NCBI GenBank assembly: GCA_011037195.1
Contig: JAAEAF010006601.1
Span: forward strand, 1-64,000
Direction of reading: 5' to 3'
Origin: Triatoma infestans
Lineage: Eukaryota; Arthropoda; Insecta; Hemiptera; Reduviidae
DNA: 64,000 bases
Shown here one piece after another: positions 11,820 to 23,207 of the stretch (position 1 is its first letter; each line of letters begins with the position of its first letter). Below the pieces are notes generated by a model. The model did no database searches. It saw nothing but the letters and a program-made list of their open reading frames with translations, and had not been told where the DNA came from. The position numbers and the translations under genes were made by a program.

Positions 11820-12060
11820 ACAAGTTTTTCTCCCAAAGATTCCCTCAAAGTCCGAAATAGTGGTTTTTAGAAAATAATGTGTTGTGTGTGACTGGGTGTA
11901 TGTATGTATGTATGTGAACAGCATAGTTCAAACATGAAAAATCACGAATAATTCAAACTTGATAAATTTTGTTTGGCTACCGCCATGAGATCCTGTCAGC
12001 AAAATATCTGTCACAATTTCTCAACAATTTACTACTTTACTGAATTTTTTTTTTTTGTAT
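11820..12060 (+). repeat. Family R fragment
   Basis: It contains the GTGGTTTTTAGAAAAT, (TATG)n and GAACAGCATAG(C/T)TCAAA blocks of family R without either terminus. Confidence 0.55.
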
Positions 12061-12290
12061 TTTGAAAGATGCATAACATCAATGGTCCTTTGCAACTGAA
12101 CTATATTAAATAGACACTTTACCTTTTAACAAACACTCTATATTATTGGAACAAAAAAAAAAAAAATAATAATCAAACGAAATAGATACATTCTTAACCT
12201 TTTTATTCCAATATAATGCTGCTCTACTCTTTTAAATTTGCTTGATTAGTTTGGCAGCTCAAAAACTAAGTGATCATCAGTACAGTCAGA

Positions 12291-13025
12291 TGTAGTGGAA
12301 CCGTTTATTGGATGATCTGATCCCACCATGATACTACAAGATGTAGTGGAATCGTTTAATGTGATTCCTGAGGTATGTAGTAGATGTCTTGAAGAGGGTG
12401 GAAGTTAGTTTAGAGATTTTTGGAAGTTAGTGCTTGAAGTATTAACACGGAAATTATAAAAATACACTGTATTTGAACAATAATTTAAACGTAAAAAATG
12501 GTAACTATTAACAAGAAATACTTAGAAATAAATAGAAGATAAATAACTAATAAATTAGAATTATTAAGATAAGTGAACTAAGATGCACCACTGAAGTAAT
12601 AAGTATAAATAAAAACTGTATAGGGACGCGTAAACTGCTGCACGTATATGAAGACGTATTGAAGTATAATCGTATAATCATGGCCTCTTCCAATCGGGCG
12701 AAGTTTATATATTAGTGTTGGCCACACTCACACCAAGACATCTGTCCTAGTGTGCGACCTTGGTTAGTTTGGTAACCACCGATTTAGGTCAGTGGCCAGC
12801 CTTAGCGGTGCTTGCTTTGATGACAGCAGCTGGCTACCGATTTAGGTCAGTGGCCAGCCTTAGCGGTGCTTGCTTTGATGTAGGGGTATTTACCCTTGGT
12901 TTGTTTGTTTGCCCGCGGCCTTGTCTTGAAGTCAGGCAGCTGGCTAGGCCACTAGTTGTAAATTATTCTTTGTTTGTTACTATTGTGAAGGTTTGACATT
13001 GCTATGACTTTGCCATGTCATTACA
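12291..13025 (-). mobile_element. Solo LTR, TSD CAGA
   Basis: The ends are TG...CA, with a 4-bp duplication CAGA at 12287-12290 and 13026-13029. On the minus strand it begins TGTAATGACATGGCAAAG, as does the LTR at 22383-23056, and the two are alignable along most of their length. A 45-bp unit starting ACCGATTTAGG is tandemly duplicated at 12778-12822 and 12836-12880. No internal region is attached, hence solo LTR; the 4-bp duplication fits Gypsy-type elements. Confidence 0.85.
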
Positions 13026-13316
13026 CAGACATATTTCCTTATCATTCTTATCATCTGTATTCTGATCGTGTATTATTTACATCTGACCTGTGAGTACATT
13101 CATTCATATAAAAAGAACATGCATTCATTCTTATTAATACATTCATCCTTATAAATACATTTATCCATTAAAACACAGTTATGCTTCTCACATACGTCTA
13201 TTTACAAGAGACTGGAGTGCTCTATATTCCTCACACTCTATGAAGATCCTAAACCTATCCACATTCACACACATGCCGGGGTGCCAAACCCGACACAGGC
13301 CCACCCGTCCTAGAAA

Positions 13317-13860
13317 CCCGCGGCTCCCAAACTTTACTGAACAGATTTTTCCCTATATTTTACAATGTTCTCAACAAAAAAAAAAATTGACGTTTCGGCT
13401 CTATTGTCTTTTATTTCGGAATCTTTTTCTGGAAAAATTCATCCAAGGGTAGTTTTGGGATAATGGTGGAGTTATGATTGATTCCCTTTAAAGTGTTATC
13501 TTAGTTAATTGAACGATTCCACCATCATTATAATATTAATTAGATTTAAACATGTTTTTCGAGTTTGAAGGAAATCGATTGACCAGAAATGGGGACTTTA
13601 CTGAACAGTTGTTTACTAAGAATTTTTTTTCAACCATTGGGTTTCATTAAACTTGGTTTCATTAATTATAAATTTAGAGATCGTATCACTTTTATTTGAA
13701 ACATTTTTCTGTGAAAATTCATTTGAGCGATATTTTAGGAGAGGGATTTTGTTGGGGATTCCCTAAAGAACCATTTCATTTTAATATACGATTCTATTAT
13801 TTCTATAACAGCAATTAGAAATAAAATTAAATAAGAGGGTTTCTGCCCTTTATGTTATGG
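13317..13860 (+). repeat. Family R fragment, diverged
   Basis: It has a TTTACTGAACAG start, then the ATTCATCCAAGG, AAAGTGTTATCTTAGTTAATTGA and GAGTTTGAAGGAAATCG blocks in family R order. Both termini are lost. Confidence 0.55.
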
Positions 13861-14469
13861 AAGTTTTTGCTTCCTTCCAAAAAAAATCTTATTATTAAGT
13901 TTACTTTCACCAGTTGAAATTAACATTGGAAACATATATAAGTAAGAGTGTTAGAAGTTTGAAGCAAATTCGTCAATTACTGGGGTGTAACAAAAGTCTG
14001 TGCGTTTTTTTTTTTTTGTTCTTAATCCTAAACAGTTCTTTACTAAAAGTTACTTTACTAAACTCTAATATATCAAAAGTTTCTTATTAGGTACCACTTT
14101 TACTTTCAGTTTATGCTTGTATCAGCTTGTGGAAAGATCTACGCGATTTGTGAGCGATTTAAGAAATCACCTAGTTGAATCTGGAAATTCGTGCGATTTT
14201 GTGTCACTACTTTAAAAAACAAAAAGGCTACTACCACGAACGCCTCTTCCAAAATTAATGAAATAAAGTGGGAAAGGCTCAGTACAGATCCACGGGCTGT
14301 ACAGATCTGATTTAAAAAATTTAGAGAGTTGGATATGAGCCTGAAAAGTAAGCTTCATCCAGGACGTTTTCTTTCCTTAGATTCAGCACTTCTGGCGGAT
14401 TCAGCGAAGTGGTGGAACCTTACACCAGAAGCGCCAGAAAACTTAGAAGCGCGATAAGTGGGGAAAGGA

Positions 14470-14552
14470 AAATCTAAGGGCGGACGGCTGGATTCGAACC
14501 TGGGATCTCCGCATTACAAGTCCAGCGCGCTACCAAGAAGCTGCCGCAAAAA
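14470..14552 (-). mobile_element. SINE family 1 head, minus strand
   Basis: The reverse complement holds GGTTCGAATCCAGCC (B box) and a TGCGGAGATCCC arm. It is followed at 14553 by sequence that also follows the SINE copy ending near 15052. Confidence 0.6.
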
Positions 14553-14591
14553 AATCCACATCAATTTTTACACAAGGCCAAGTTGAAGTCT

Positions 14592-14660
14592 GTTATAATG
14601 GGGTTGATGAAGAAGAGAAATGGTCTGGTTTGAATGAACAAACAAAATATGGCTAACATG
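14592..14660 (-). mobile_element. Fragment of TC-LTR
   Basis: The block GGGGTTGATGAAGAAGAGAAATGG...GGCTAAC is repeated at 15056-15107, where the LTR continues; here it stops after GGCTAAC. Confidence 0.5.
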
Positions 14661-14837
14661 GCCAGAAATAAAGGGCGATGGGAAGAGTGGCGTTTTACCA
14701 CAAGTCCTCCTCTCCAACAAAAATCGTCGTCTGGCAAGCCAAAGTTCTTCATGGACCGTTGCGCTAAAAGTTAATTTTTTCTTAAACTAAAACGCTTCCG
14801 AAGTTTTTCATTAAAATTTAAATACAGATTTTTTTTT

Positions 14838-15052
14838 TTTAATTAAGCCGCGTCAACAGCTATGATCATTTGCGCCCGGAGCCTTCTCAGTGCACTGCCG
14901 GCCTCCGGACGGTGTTCTCTCATAACAGACAGAGAGCTGTAAAGGCTCCTAGGAAGAGAAAATCTAAGGGCGGACGGCTGGATGCGAACCCGGATCTCCG
15001 CATTACTAGTCCAGCGCCATAATTCCCAAAAGCTGCCGCAAAAAAATCCACA
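14838..15052 (-). mobile_element. SINE family 1 copy, minus strand
   Basis: It contains the reverse complement of the whole family 1 head and body: CGCCCGGAGCCTTCTCAGTG near 14873, CTAGGAAGAGAAAATCTAAG near 14958 and a damaged B box near 14985. Confidence 0.75.
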
Positions 15053-15345
15053 TCAGAAGAGAAATGGTCTGGTTTGAATGAACAAACAAAATATGGCTAA
15101 CACTGTGTAATATAAGAAGTGATACTGACTGCTTATTGGACTTTACAGTTAAAACGATAGAATATGGTAGACTGGTAAATGGTAATGATACGTTGTGACT
15201 GGCAAGTGACCTCCGTTGTATGAACTGTGTTGTATATCTATTTCCCGTCGCTTATTTATATAGTTTCTCCCACTCTAGTCCTGTCATTTTGTCTCTATTT
15301 CTCTGCTACGGATTTTCTCTTTGGATCCTATTACAACTGTAAAAC
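15053..15345 (-). mobile_element. TC-LTR fragment
   Basis: It is alignable with 7110-7436 along its length, including CACTGTGTAAT, TTGTGACTG and TTTCTCCCACTCTAGTCC, and ends at GGATCCTATTACA. Confidence 0.55.
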
Positions 15346-16705
15346 CCTTCTTCAAAACCTGAGTGATTTTCATTTTACCAAAAGGAATTATTATTTGCAA
15401 GGAAAAGTGGGTTTATTTCGCCAACGTATAAAAAAAAACAATGGATTAGATCAGACCAACCACTTTACCACCATCCTGCGAAGAGGAAGATTTGAGCAAA
15501 AAAAAGATGCTAGGCTTTTAAAATATCCCTCTTGAGTTAATTGAAAAAAATACACTCCTTCAATAAGACAACGCAAAGCCGTACAAGTCACGTCAAACGT
15601 TATAAATAATCGAATTTTTGAATTTGGAGCCTTCTTCCCATCATAAACCAGTCACACAGATTACAGCCCAGATGTGGCACCCTCTGATTACCATCTCTTC
15701 TGCTGCGGTGGCCCCCTTTTTACATGGTAAAAAACTTACAAATATGGTGGTGGGGAAAACGGGATATTCGGAGTTTTTGATAGCTCCAGGTATCGGTAAG
15801 GAAACCGAATTGTTGGCTCACAGATGAATTGAAGTTGTAAAAGATGATGGCCTGTATTTAGACGAGTAGGCTTAGGAGGTGAGTAAACAAACCATTTTTG
15901 AATTGTAAGGTTAAAAACGCAGACTGTTTATTAAGCTGTTATACAACCATGTGAATTGCACTATGAGAAAGCCGTGTGATTGTTTCACAATAGATTCTTT
16001 GTTTAATATTATTAAACGTAATCGAAAAAATTGTATAAAAATAAAAAAAAGATAATAAACCAAAAATTCAGCCTCTGGGCAGAATAAAATCTCAACAGGT
16101 AATCTAATATTACTAAAGGAAAACTGTTTATAAGAACTTGATATACGAGTAAGTTGTTAATAATATTAAATAAGGAATAGATGTTTATTTTTTTATTTAA
16201 AAAATCTTAGTTCGATATTCCCAAAAAATAAAATTGTGTTATGAGGGCCTCCGGATCACCTAACACTAAAACATTCAAAAATCTAATGATCAATATGTCT
16301 AGTTGTACCAAGAGTTTTCTTTTAGTAAGTCCACGACCGAAGTTAATCTCTCAAGAGAATGAAATACATTCTCCTTATATTTCACTGATAAGATTTATAT
16401 GCAGTCCAAAGATTTCCTACTATCTTATTCTTTGATGAAGTTTCCCAAATCTGCCTTATCTCCCAGCCTTAGACACATAAAAAGGGCCTTTTTTCACTAA
16501 AAAGTGCTTTATCCTGCCTTATCTAATCGATGAGAAATCCTACACGGCTTTAGTCACAATTGTTAAGTGATTTGGTTTAAAACATTATCTGAGATAAAGC
16601 ATCACTTAAATGTTATTACATTGGTTATTACTTCTCTATCTACCTGGCCTCAAACATTAGTGCAACTAAAGGAGTTTAAATATTTTACTATAAAAATCTC
16701 AATAC

Positions 16706-17283
16706 TGTAACAACAGTTCTCCGCCCGGCCACCAGGTTTGCACCAAGTGGACCTTTCACTAGGGAGGCACACCCCCACTACACTAGGACTCTCCTACTCC
16801 ACTACAGAGGGGAGAACTTTCACCGGCTAGACCCGCCTACTGGACACCATCCCTACCACCTCAGAATCGTATATAAGGGGCCATCCACGACCAGAATAAT
16901 CGGAGAGAGAGAAGTACTCAGCGATTAGAAACTCTTCTAATAGTTTTGGCGCTAGCTAGGCAGGCCCTTAACTAACTTCTCAGAGCATCTGCGCTAGGCA
17001 AGAGAGCCAGGCCGTTTGTTCGTACAACGATCACCGATAAGTAGTGTGCGCTAGGCAAGAGGGCCAGGCCACTCTACTCGACGAGCGACGATTGACAATC
17101 TGTGTCACTCCCTGAGCGAACAGATTGGTCATAGCAACCATTTACTGTATATGCTTTTCAGAATATATGTAACATTTTACTAAGTGTGCTTTGACATTTA
17201 CTGGGTGTATTTTATTTGCAGAATCACGAATCCTAGTTCACCACACCCCCGGGATATTTATTCTGGGAGTGTGTTATAATACA
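16706..17283 (+). mobile_element. LTR with TATA box, TSD CAATA
   Basis: The element runs TGTAACAACAG...TTATAATACA. CAATA occurs at 16700-16704 and 17284-17288, with one extra C at 16705 before the TG. A promoter-like ATATAAGGGG lies at 16871-16880. A phrase GCGCTAGGCAAGAG(A/G)GCCAGGCC occurs twice (near 16990 and 17048), so part of the LTR is internally duplicated. No internal retroelement genes are attached, so it is a solo LTR or remnant. It is clearly more GC-rich than its surroundings. Confidence 0.75.
16871..16880 (+). promoter_or_regulatory. TATA-like box of the LTR
   Basis: ATATAAGGGG lies about 165 bp into the LTR, the expected place for a U3 core promoter. Confidence 0.5.
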
Positions 17284-17497
17284 CAATATGCATCCAAATT
17301 GCTCAAATTTAAATACGTTTAGGAAGATTTCAGTCAACCAGAAGTACTATTTTACTGAAAGGATTCTTTTTTTGTTTTACTTAAGCCTTCAAGCCTTTAC
17401 ATTTACTGCAAGAATTCACTCCCCTGTAGGGGCAATGACGCTTTTGACCCAGCATTGTGAGAAAAAGAGGAGAGCAACGGTTAACAGCCAATCTTGG

Positions 17498-17660
17498 CCA
17501 GAAATAAAGGGCGATGGGAATAGTGCCGTTTTCACCATACGTCCTCCTCCCCAATAAAAATTCGTCGTCTGGCAAGCCATGATTCTTCATGGGCCATTGC
17601 GCCAAAAGTTAATTTTTCCTTAAACTAAAACGCTTCCGAAGTTTTTCATTAAAATTTGTA
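17498..17660 (+). repeat. Copy of the 14660-14800 segment
   Basis: GGCCAGAAATAAAGGGCGATGGGAA, CGTCGTCTGGCAAGCCA and AAACGCTTCCGAAGTTTTTC occur in the same order at both places. The CGTCTGGCAAGCC...TGCGCC part matches the 3' end of SINE family 2. Confidence 0.6.
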
Positions 17661-17991
17661 ACTAAAATTTGAATACAGAATTAAATTTGACTGAAAAAAT
17701 TGCTATATCTTTTAATAAGAAACTGTCAGGCAAACAAATCGTGATATGAACACAAACGACTTTATCTCACCAAGCAATTTACGCAGTTTTGAATTATTTA
17801 TTTATACGGATTATTATCTATCCACATCAAACGTATAGTATCCGAAAAATAATTTGGCAAAAAGGCTGTAATTCCAATAAACCGATTTTCTTCAACTTTA
17901 GAATTTTGACAACATCCCAAACGCGATTTTTTTTATGCCGTTCACCCCAATCAAACACATACTCAGATATATGTATATATACGAGGGTCAT

Positions 17992-18885
17992 TCAATAAGT
18001 AACGAGATAAATCGCTGTAGCCCTAAAAAAATGATTTATTCAATCAATACGGAAACTTTGGCTACTTTTCAACATAGTCCCAAACAACATTTATACACTT
18101 GTCCAATTGATCTATTCTAAATTGTGTATGCCTCTGGCATAAAATTCTTTGGGTTGATCTTGAAGCTACTTTTGCATCTGATTTTTAACTTCTTCATTGG
18201 ATTGAAAATGTTTCCCACGTAGAGCCTCTTTAAGGGATCCAAACAAATGGAAGTCCGATGGGGCGAGGTCGGGGCTATAGTGGGAATGTGGAAGGATCTC
18301 TCACCCCACTTTGGCTGATTTGAAACCTGGTTTCTTTGTGGGCGTCCGTAAGTTGTCTTGCACTGCAGCTTATTCTGAATAATGTTATATGGATAGTTCC
18401 AACACTCATGTGCACTTCTTCAGCTTTCAGTTCAACAGTAATCACCTGGTGCCCTGAATTAACGCGTTAATGCGAGATTCGAGGGAGGAAATTACAACTT
18501 CAACCGGTCGCCCACTTCGTTGCTCATCACAGACATTTACACGGCCACTTTTAAACTGTTCTATACATTTGTAAACGTTCGGACGGTTCAAACAATTATT
18601 CCCGTACACTTTCAACATTCTTTCGTAGATTTCACTACCTTTAATACCCTCTGCAACTGAAAATCTAATTACTCAGCGTTGCTCTTCTGACGGTGCAATG
18701 TTCGAGCGGACACGCCATTGTATCCTGAATACTTTTGAGGTTATGCTTACCAAATACTCTCGAACAGAATTGATAAGAAACTAGGTACAAGGATGCCAAT
18801 TTGACGCACTGAAACTATTGTTTTGGTTAAAAAAACCGTTTTTGAGCAACAGTGATTTGTCTCGTTACTTATTGAATCACCCTGG
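17992..18885 (-). pseudogene. Short mariner element with degraded transposase
   Basis: Inverted ends C(G/C)AGGGT(C/G)ATTCAATAAGTAACGAGA lie at both edges, each flanked by TA (17990-17991 and 18886-18887). On the minus strand the transposase C-terminal third reads SDFHLFGSLKEALRGKHF, followed by a broken FYARGIHN-like tail. Stops and frameshifts are frequent. At 894 bp it is shorter than a full mariner, so it carries a deletion. It is the same family as 31319-32226. Confidence 0.85.
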
Positions 18886-18894
18886 TATATATTA

Positions 18895-19085
18895 TGAGGA
18901 AGGAACTGGTCTAGTAACGCGAGATTCCGGGTTCGTGTCTAGTAGATTTCCCTTCCTAGGAGCCTCTACAGTTCACTGTCCGGTGAAGGGCAGTGTTTTT
19001 AACAAGAACACTTTCTGGGCCGACAGTATACTGAGAAGGCTGCGGCCGCTAATGACCATAAATGTTATGCGTCATAAATTAATAA
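18895..19085 (+). mobile_element. SINE family 1, degraded
   Basis: The head is damaged (GGTTCGTGTCTAG B box) and the body is recognisable (CCTAGGAGCCTCTACAG, CACTGTCCGGTGA, ACTGAGAAGGCT). It begins ten bases after the mariner right end. Confidence 0.65.
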
Positions 19086-19239
19086 ACAAAATAACTTATA
19101 CTATATATATATTTAATTAATTAAATAGTATTGCGTAATTTGATTGAAAATTATATTTCAATCACTTTTGATTGTAAATTTGAACTCTTCACTAAATTTA
19201 GTTGTTTTTTTTTTCATTTATTTGAAAATTGACAACTGC

Positions 19240-19620
19240 TGGTACGCTTGCGTAACCAGCAACAAGTAAATGAGATGACTTACAATCACGGGAATGGAGA
19301 AATCACCCAGTGGTGACCCTCCACATTATTTCGCTGCGCACTTATAAGAGATCACGAGGTCACTGCCGCCTCAGTCGTCGAGGAGGGTTATCTGGAATGG
19401 CTGCTGAGGAAAGTTGGTGAATTAATGGATTGTGATGATGTGCGAGACGGGTGTGAAATTTGCGGTATCGTATTTGGACCAGGTCACTTATAAATGGAAT
19501 CTGGAGATCGGAATGTATTGTCAGGTTAGAAACGTAAAATGGAGCATTGGTTATACAACGGAGTATTTTGGATTGTAGGGTTTGGAGGCGGCGGATGAAA
19601 TTTAGTTTTAAAAAAATAAT
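19240..19620 (-). pseudogene. Jockey-like LINE 3' remnant
   Basis: Blocks such as AACGTAAAATGGAGCAT and TGGATTGTAGGGTTTGGA correspond to AACGTAGAATGGAGCAT and TTGATTGAAAGGCCTGGA in the better copy at about 40399-40456. No open frame remains. Confidence 0.5.
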
Positions 19621-20440
19621 TTTCCATTATATATTGCAGAGTTTATTTATTTTTACTGTTTAATGTAAAACTTACTTTTTATTTTTAATTTATGATTTTA
19701 AAAGCCTAGATGAAAACTTGTGAGTGGAAACTTGGAAAATATTGATGCCATCAAACGGAACATATATTATCACATCTTTACTATCCTACACGTGTAATAA
19801 TGAAACACGTCGTAGGTATATAACTCTCATTAAAATAGTTCATATCCCCTGTAATATAGCACACATTGCTTCATCAGGATAGATATGGGTTTATTAGCCC
19901 ATCTCGTAAAATTAAAATCTTTTATAAGATACATTAAACTTATGAAAGTATGGACAGTAGTGGTTGTTATTTTTAGAAGAGTATGGATAATAAGTAATAT
20001 AAAAAATACTTAATGAAGTGTTGTAATATGAAACTTCTTATAAGAGGGCTTGTTTTTTATTTTTTTGGTATGACTTATTTTATTTCGTTTTAACTTGCAA
20101 AAATTAATCATATATGTATTATTAAAGCCACAAATTTAATTAAATCATAAGTGAAATTCTTCCATGATTACAAAAATTTTCAGGCCAGTCCAATGAGAGG
20201 AAAGCCACATTAAAATAACTAGAATATTTGTTCAGAGGAATGCAAATAATATTATAATGGGGCTTTTCATACAATTCAATTTTCAAACTTGTCTCGCTTG
20301 AACTGAATGCTGCTATTCTAATAATTGGATTATAGTCAAGGTTTTTTTTATTCATTTTATTTTATAGTTCATAAACTTTCAAAACTGAGGAATGGGGGGG
20401 ATACTAATTACTCTGTAAAAAAGGAAGTATTATAATCGTA
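19621..20440. other. AT-rich stretch, nothing recognised
   Basis: No gene, terminal repeat or family match is seen by eye. Confidence 0.4.
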
Positions 20441-20444
20441 ACAA

Positions 20445-21392
20445 TTTTTACTTTCTCTTCCTCCTAGTAAGAGGAAGTATTTTAATCGTGTCAAATTTTT
20501 GATATCGTGTTTTCACCGGAAATATCCGTTTTGAGGTCCCCTAAGTCCAAAAAAGTGGTTTTTAGCAAATGGTCTCTTGTGTGTGAACAGCATAGCTCAA
20601 AAACGAAAAATCGTAAAAAGTTCAAACTTGATATTCCGTTTGGGTATCACCATGGGATCCGACAATACGTTATCTGTCAAAATTCCTCAACCGGACGTAC
20701 CACTTTACTGAATGTTTTGGTTTTTTTTTTTTTTCATTTTTTTGCAATTTTCTCAAAAATGGCTTCAATAATTTTCTTTAAAGTTAAGTATATCAACTAC
20801 ACATACAATGATCTATAATTTTTATTTGAAACATTTCTCCGGGAAAAATGCATTTAAGGGCACTTTTGGGGGAGGGGTCTAAAGTGTTATTTCAGTTTTT
20901 ATTACACAATTCTATCATCTAAATAATAATAATTAGAATTAAATAAGTTATTGAAATTCCGTGATTGAAGAAAAAAAATCAGATGACCGGAAGTGAGTTT
21001 TTTATTGAAAAGTATTTTTTTCAATAATGTTCTGCTAGTTTTCTAAAACGGCTTCAACGATTTTTTTTTTAAACTTAAGTATGTGAACTAAACATACTTA
21101 TAAAGAGCTATAACTTTTATTTGAAACATTTCTCCGGATATCTTGGTTGATTATACAATTCTACCATCTAGACCCAAAATTAATTAGAAATAAATAGAAG
21201 GTCCAAAATACTGAGTTTCAAAAAAAAATTAGTAAAACCGGAAGTGCGCTTTTACTGAACATTTTTTTTCAGTTTTCGCGATTTTCTCCATAAAAAATTC
21301 CGATGAATTTCAATTAAATTTATTTATACTAACTATAAATTAATTTTAAAAATTGGAGTAAGAGAAAGTTGTGTGAGTGTTTCACACCAGAT
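20445..21392 (+). repeat. Family R repeat, one complete unit
   Basis: It runs from TTTTTACTTTCTCTTCCTCC to GGAGTAAGAGAAAGTTGTGTGAGTGTTTCACACC. It has the full block order, including ACCGGAAGT at about 20986 and 21238 and a damaged ACCGGACGT at about 20691. At about 950 bp it is the best single-unit reference copy in the window. Confidence 0.8.
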
Positions 21393-22162
21393 TTTTCGAA
21401 ATTCAGTTTTTAACGAATATATGTTTTCGAAAATATCTTTTTATCGGAAAATCCTTATATGCTTACATTGTAATGATATTATTTATCAAAATATATTAAA
21501 AATTATTTAAATAAAAATGCTATCCAAAGGGTTCAGCACAGTGCAATAGGTAGGGTTCAGTTGGTAAGGAAATTTATTTTGATGCGTTTATTAAAGAATT
21601 TATTTAAACCATATATTTGTAATAATATAATTTATTAACACAAAGTAAAGAAATTACAAAAAAAAAATTACGTCTACACTAGGTGTCGGAAATAGAGCGT
21701 TTCTCAAGCCCTCTATCCAGCGGAAGGACTCTAGTACTAACACATTAACATTACAACATATGTCAAGAAAAACTACATGAACGCAAAAACTACAGGAATC
21801 TGAAACTTGAAATACCATTGCCGCATTTGACCCGAAGTTTTCTGTCAAAAAAACCATCAAATGGAAATACGAAATTTCGAAACTGCGAAATGCGATTTCC
21901 TTTAAACGATGTTGTCTTTCTACAATATCACTTTTATTTGAACATATTTTCCAGGAAAGTTAATGTTTCGTGAGTTTTGAGGTGATTGCAAGGCTAAGCT
22001 TTTCTCTTCTAAAGTGGCATTTCTAAAATAGTTTCAAATTTTGACGGGGAAGTCAAAGCGATCCTTCTCGATCTAAGAAAGCTGCAGGACGTAAAAAATA
22101 AAAAAATTACTTTTCTAAATAGATACAAAGTAACAATTCAAGCTTTAACCAGTAATATTATT

Positions 22163-22382
22163 ATTATACCGGGTGCCTGGTGGCGTGGGACCTAAGCCTA
22201 TATGGCTTTTATCCCCCCCGATGCCACCCCATATCATCCCCTTAAATAATCTCCTCCGATAGCTTACCGGTCAGTCTACAATATCCCAAGATATCCTTTA
22301 ACTCCAACTCGCCCACGCAAACCTGCAAGAGTGGTGCCCTCCCAAATACGCGAAACCTAGTCACCAGTGAAACGGAGACTGA
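22163..22382 (-). mobile_element. LINE 3' end, left half, split by an LTR
   Basis: It matches the 3809-5034 LINE from its (TTA)n tail through GGACCTAAGCCTAT, TAACTCCAACTCGCCCA and AAACCTAGT. It then stops at the solo LTR and resumes at 23061. Confidence 0.8.
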
Positions 22383-23056
22383 TGTAATGACATGGCAAAG
22401 TCATTGACATCGGCAAAGTACGATGATGTAATGACATGGCAAAGTCATTGACATCGGCAAAGTACGCCAAAGAAATAATCAACAAAGGGTGAAAACAGTA
22501 ACACTGTTGGCCGCCGACAGCCGCGGTCAACCAAACAAACACAAAGCCTTTTCATCAATTCTCACCTCAAAGGCAGGCACCGCGATAAGTATGGCCACTA
22601 AATAAGGTCAGAAAACTACGAAGGTCGCACAAGGCCGCACACTAAGACAGATATCTTGGTGTGAGTGTGAACAACAGTATATAAAAACCCTATGATATAC
22701 GACGAAAGCATTATTATATCATCTACGACCAAACTATACACGAGCGGCAATTCACAGTTATATTCAATTTATCCTTCTCGTAGTTGTGCACTTTAGTTCG
22801 TTATTTTAACCATTCTAAATTATCAGCTATTTATCTTCTATTTATTATTAAGTATTTTATTATAGTTACTAGTTACCATTTATCACGTTTAAATTATTGT
22901 TAAAATACAGTTTATTTTTATACAAAAAACCGTTTAATAATTCGAGCGCTAACTTCCAAATCTCTCAAACTAACTTCCGCCCTCTTCAAGACATCTGCTA
23001 CTCCAGGAATCACACATCAACCAATTCCATTACATCTAATATCTGATTCCATTACA
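22383..23056 (+). mobile_element. Solo LTR inside a LINE 3' end, TSD CTGA
   Basis: The ends are TG...CA (TGTAATGACATGG...CCATTACA), with CTGA at 22379-22382 and 23057-23060. It is alignable in reverse with 12291-13025. At its start a unit of about 44 bp (GATGTAATGACATGGCAAAG...) is repeated at 22381 and 22425. There is no attached internal domain. Confidence 0.88.
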
Positions 23057-23060
23057 CTGA

Positions 23061-23207
23061 CATGAATAGTGATACACCGTTTCCCTGACTCCATCATCGC
23101 AATTCTGACAAATGGGACTAGACGTCCTCCCTATGTTAAACAAGTGACTAGACATCCAAGTGTGTCCATCACTACCCCCTCCAAGGTCCTCAGACCTGTC
23201 CTACTAA
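23061..23207 (-). mobile_element. LINE 3' end, right half
   Basis: It continues the 3809-type LINE (GTGATACACCGTTTCCCTGACTCC, TGTTAAACAAGTGACTAGACA) directly after the LTR duplication, and breaks off after CCTGTCCTACTAAG. Confidence 0.8.

Larger units (their letters stand above)
13983..15945 (+). pseudogene. Mariner relic invaded by SINE and LTR sequence
   Basis: Degenerate mariner transposase can be read on the plus strand in two blocks. Near 14280-14390 a helix-turn-helix tail reads FKKFRELDMSLKS with an in-frame stop upstream. Near 15560-15750 a catalytic-region remnant has DNAKPYKSRQT and APFLHGKKL. The candidate inverted ends GTGTAACA...CTGTGCGTTTTT (13983) and AAAAACGCAGACTG...TGTTATAC (to about 15945) are imperfect. 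Between the blocks lie SINE and LTR pieces (14470-15345). It is certainly non-functional. Confidence 0.55.

Noticed and set aside
22381..22466. A direct repeat of about 44 bp as a possible CRISPR or satellite seed
   Set aside because: There are only two units with no spacer pattern; it is a tandem duplication at the start of a solo LTR.
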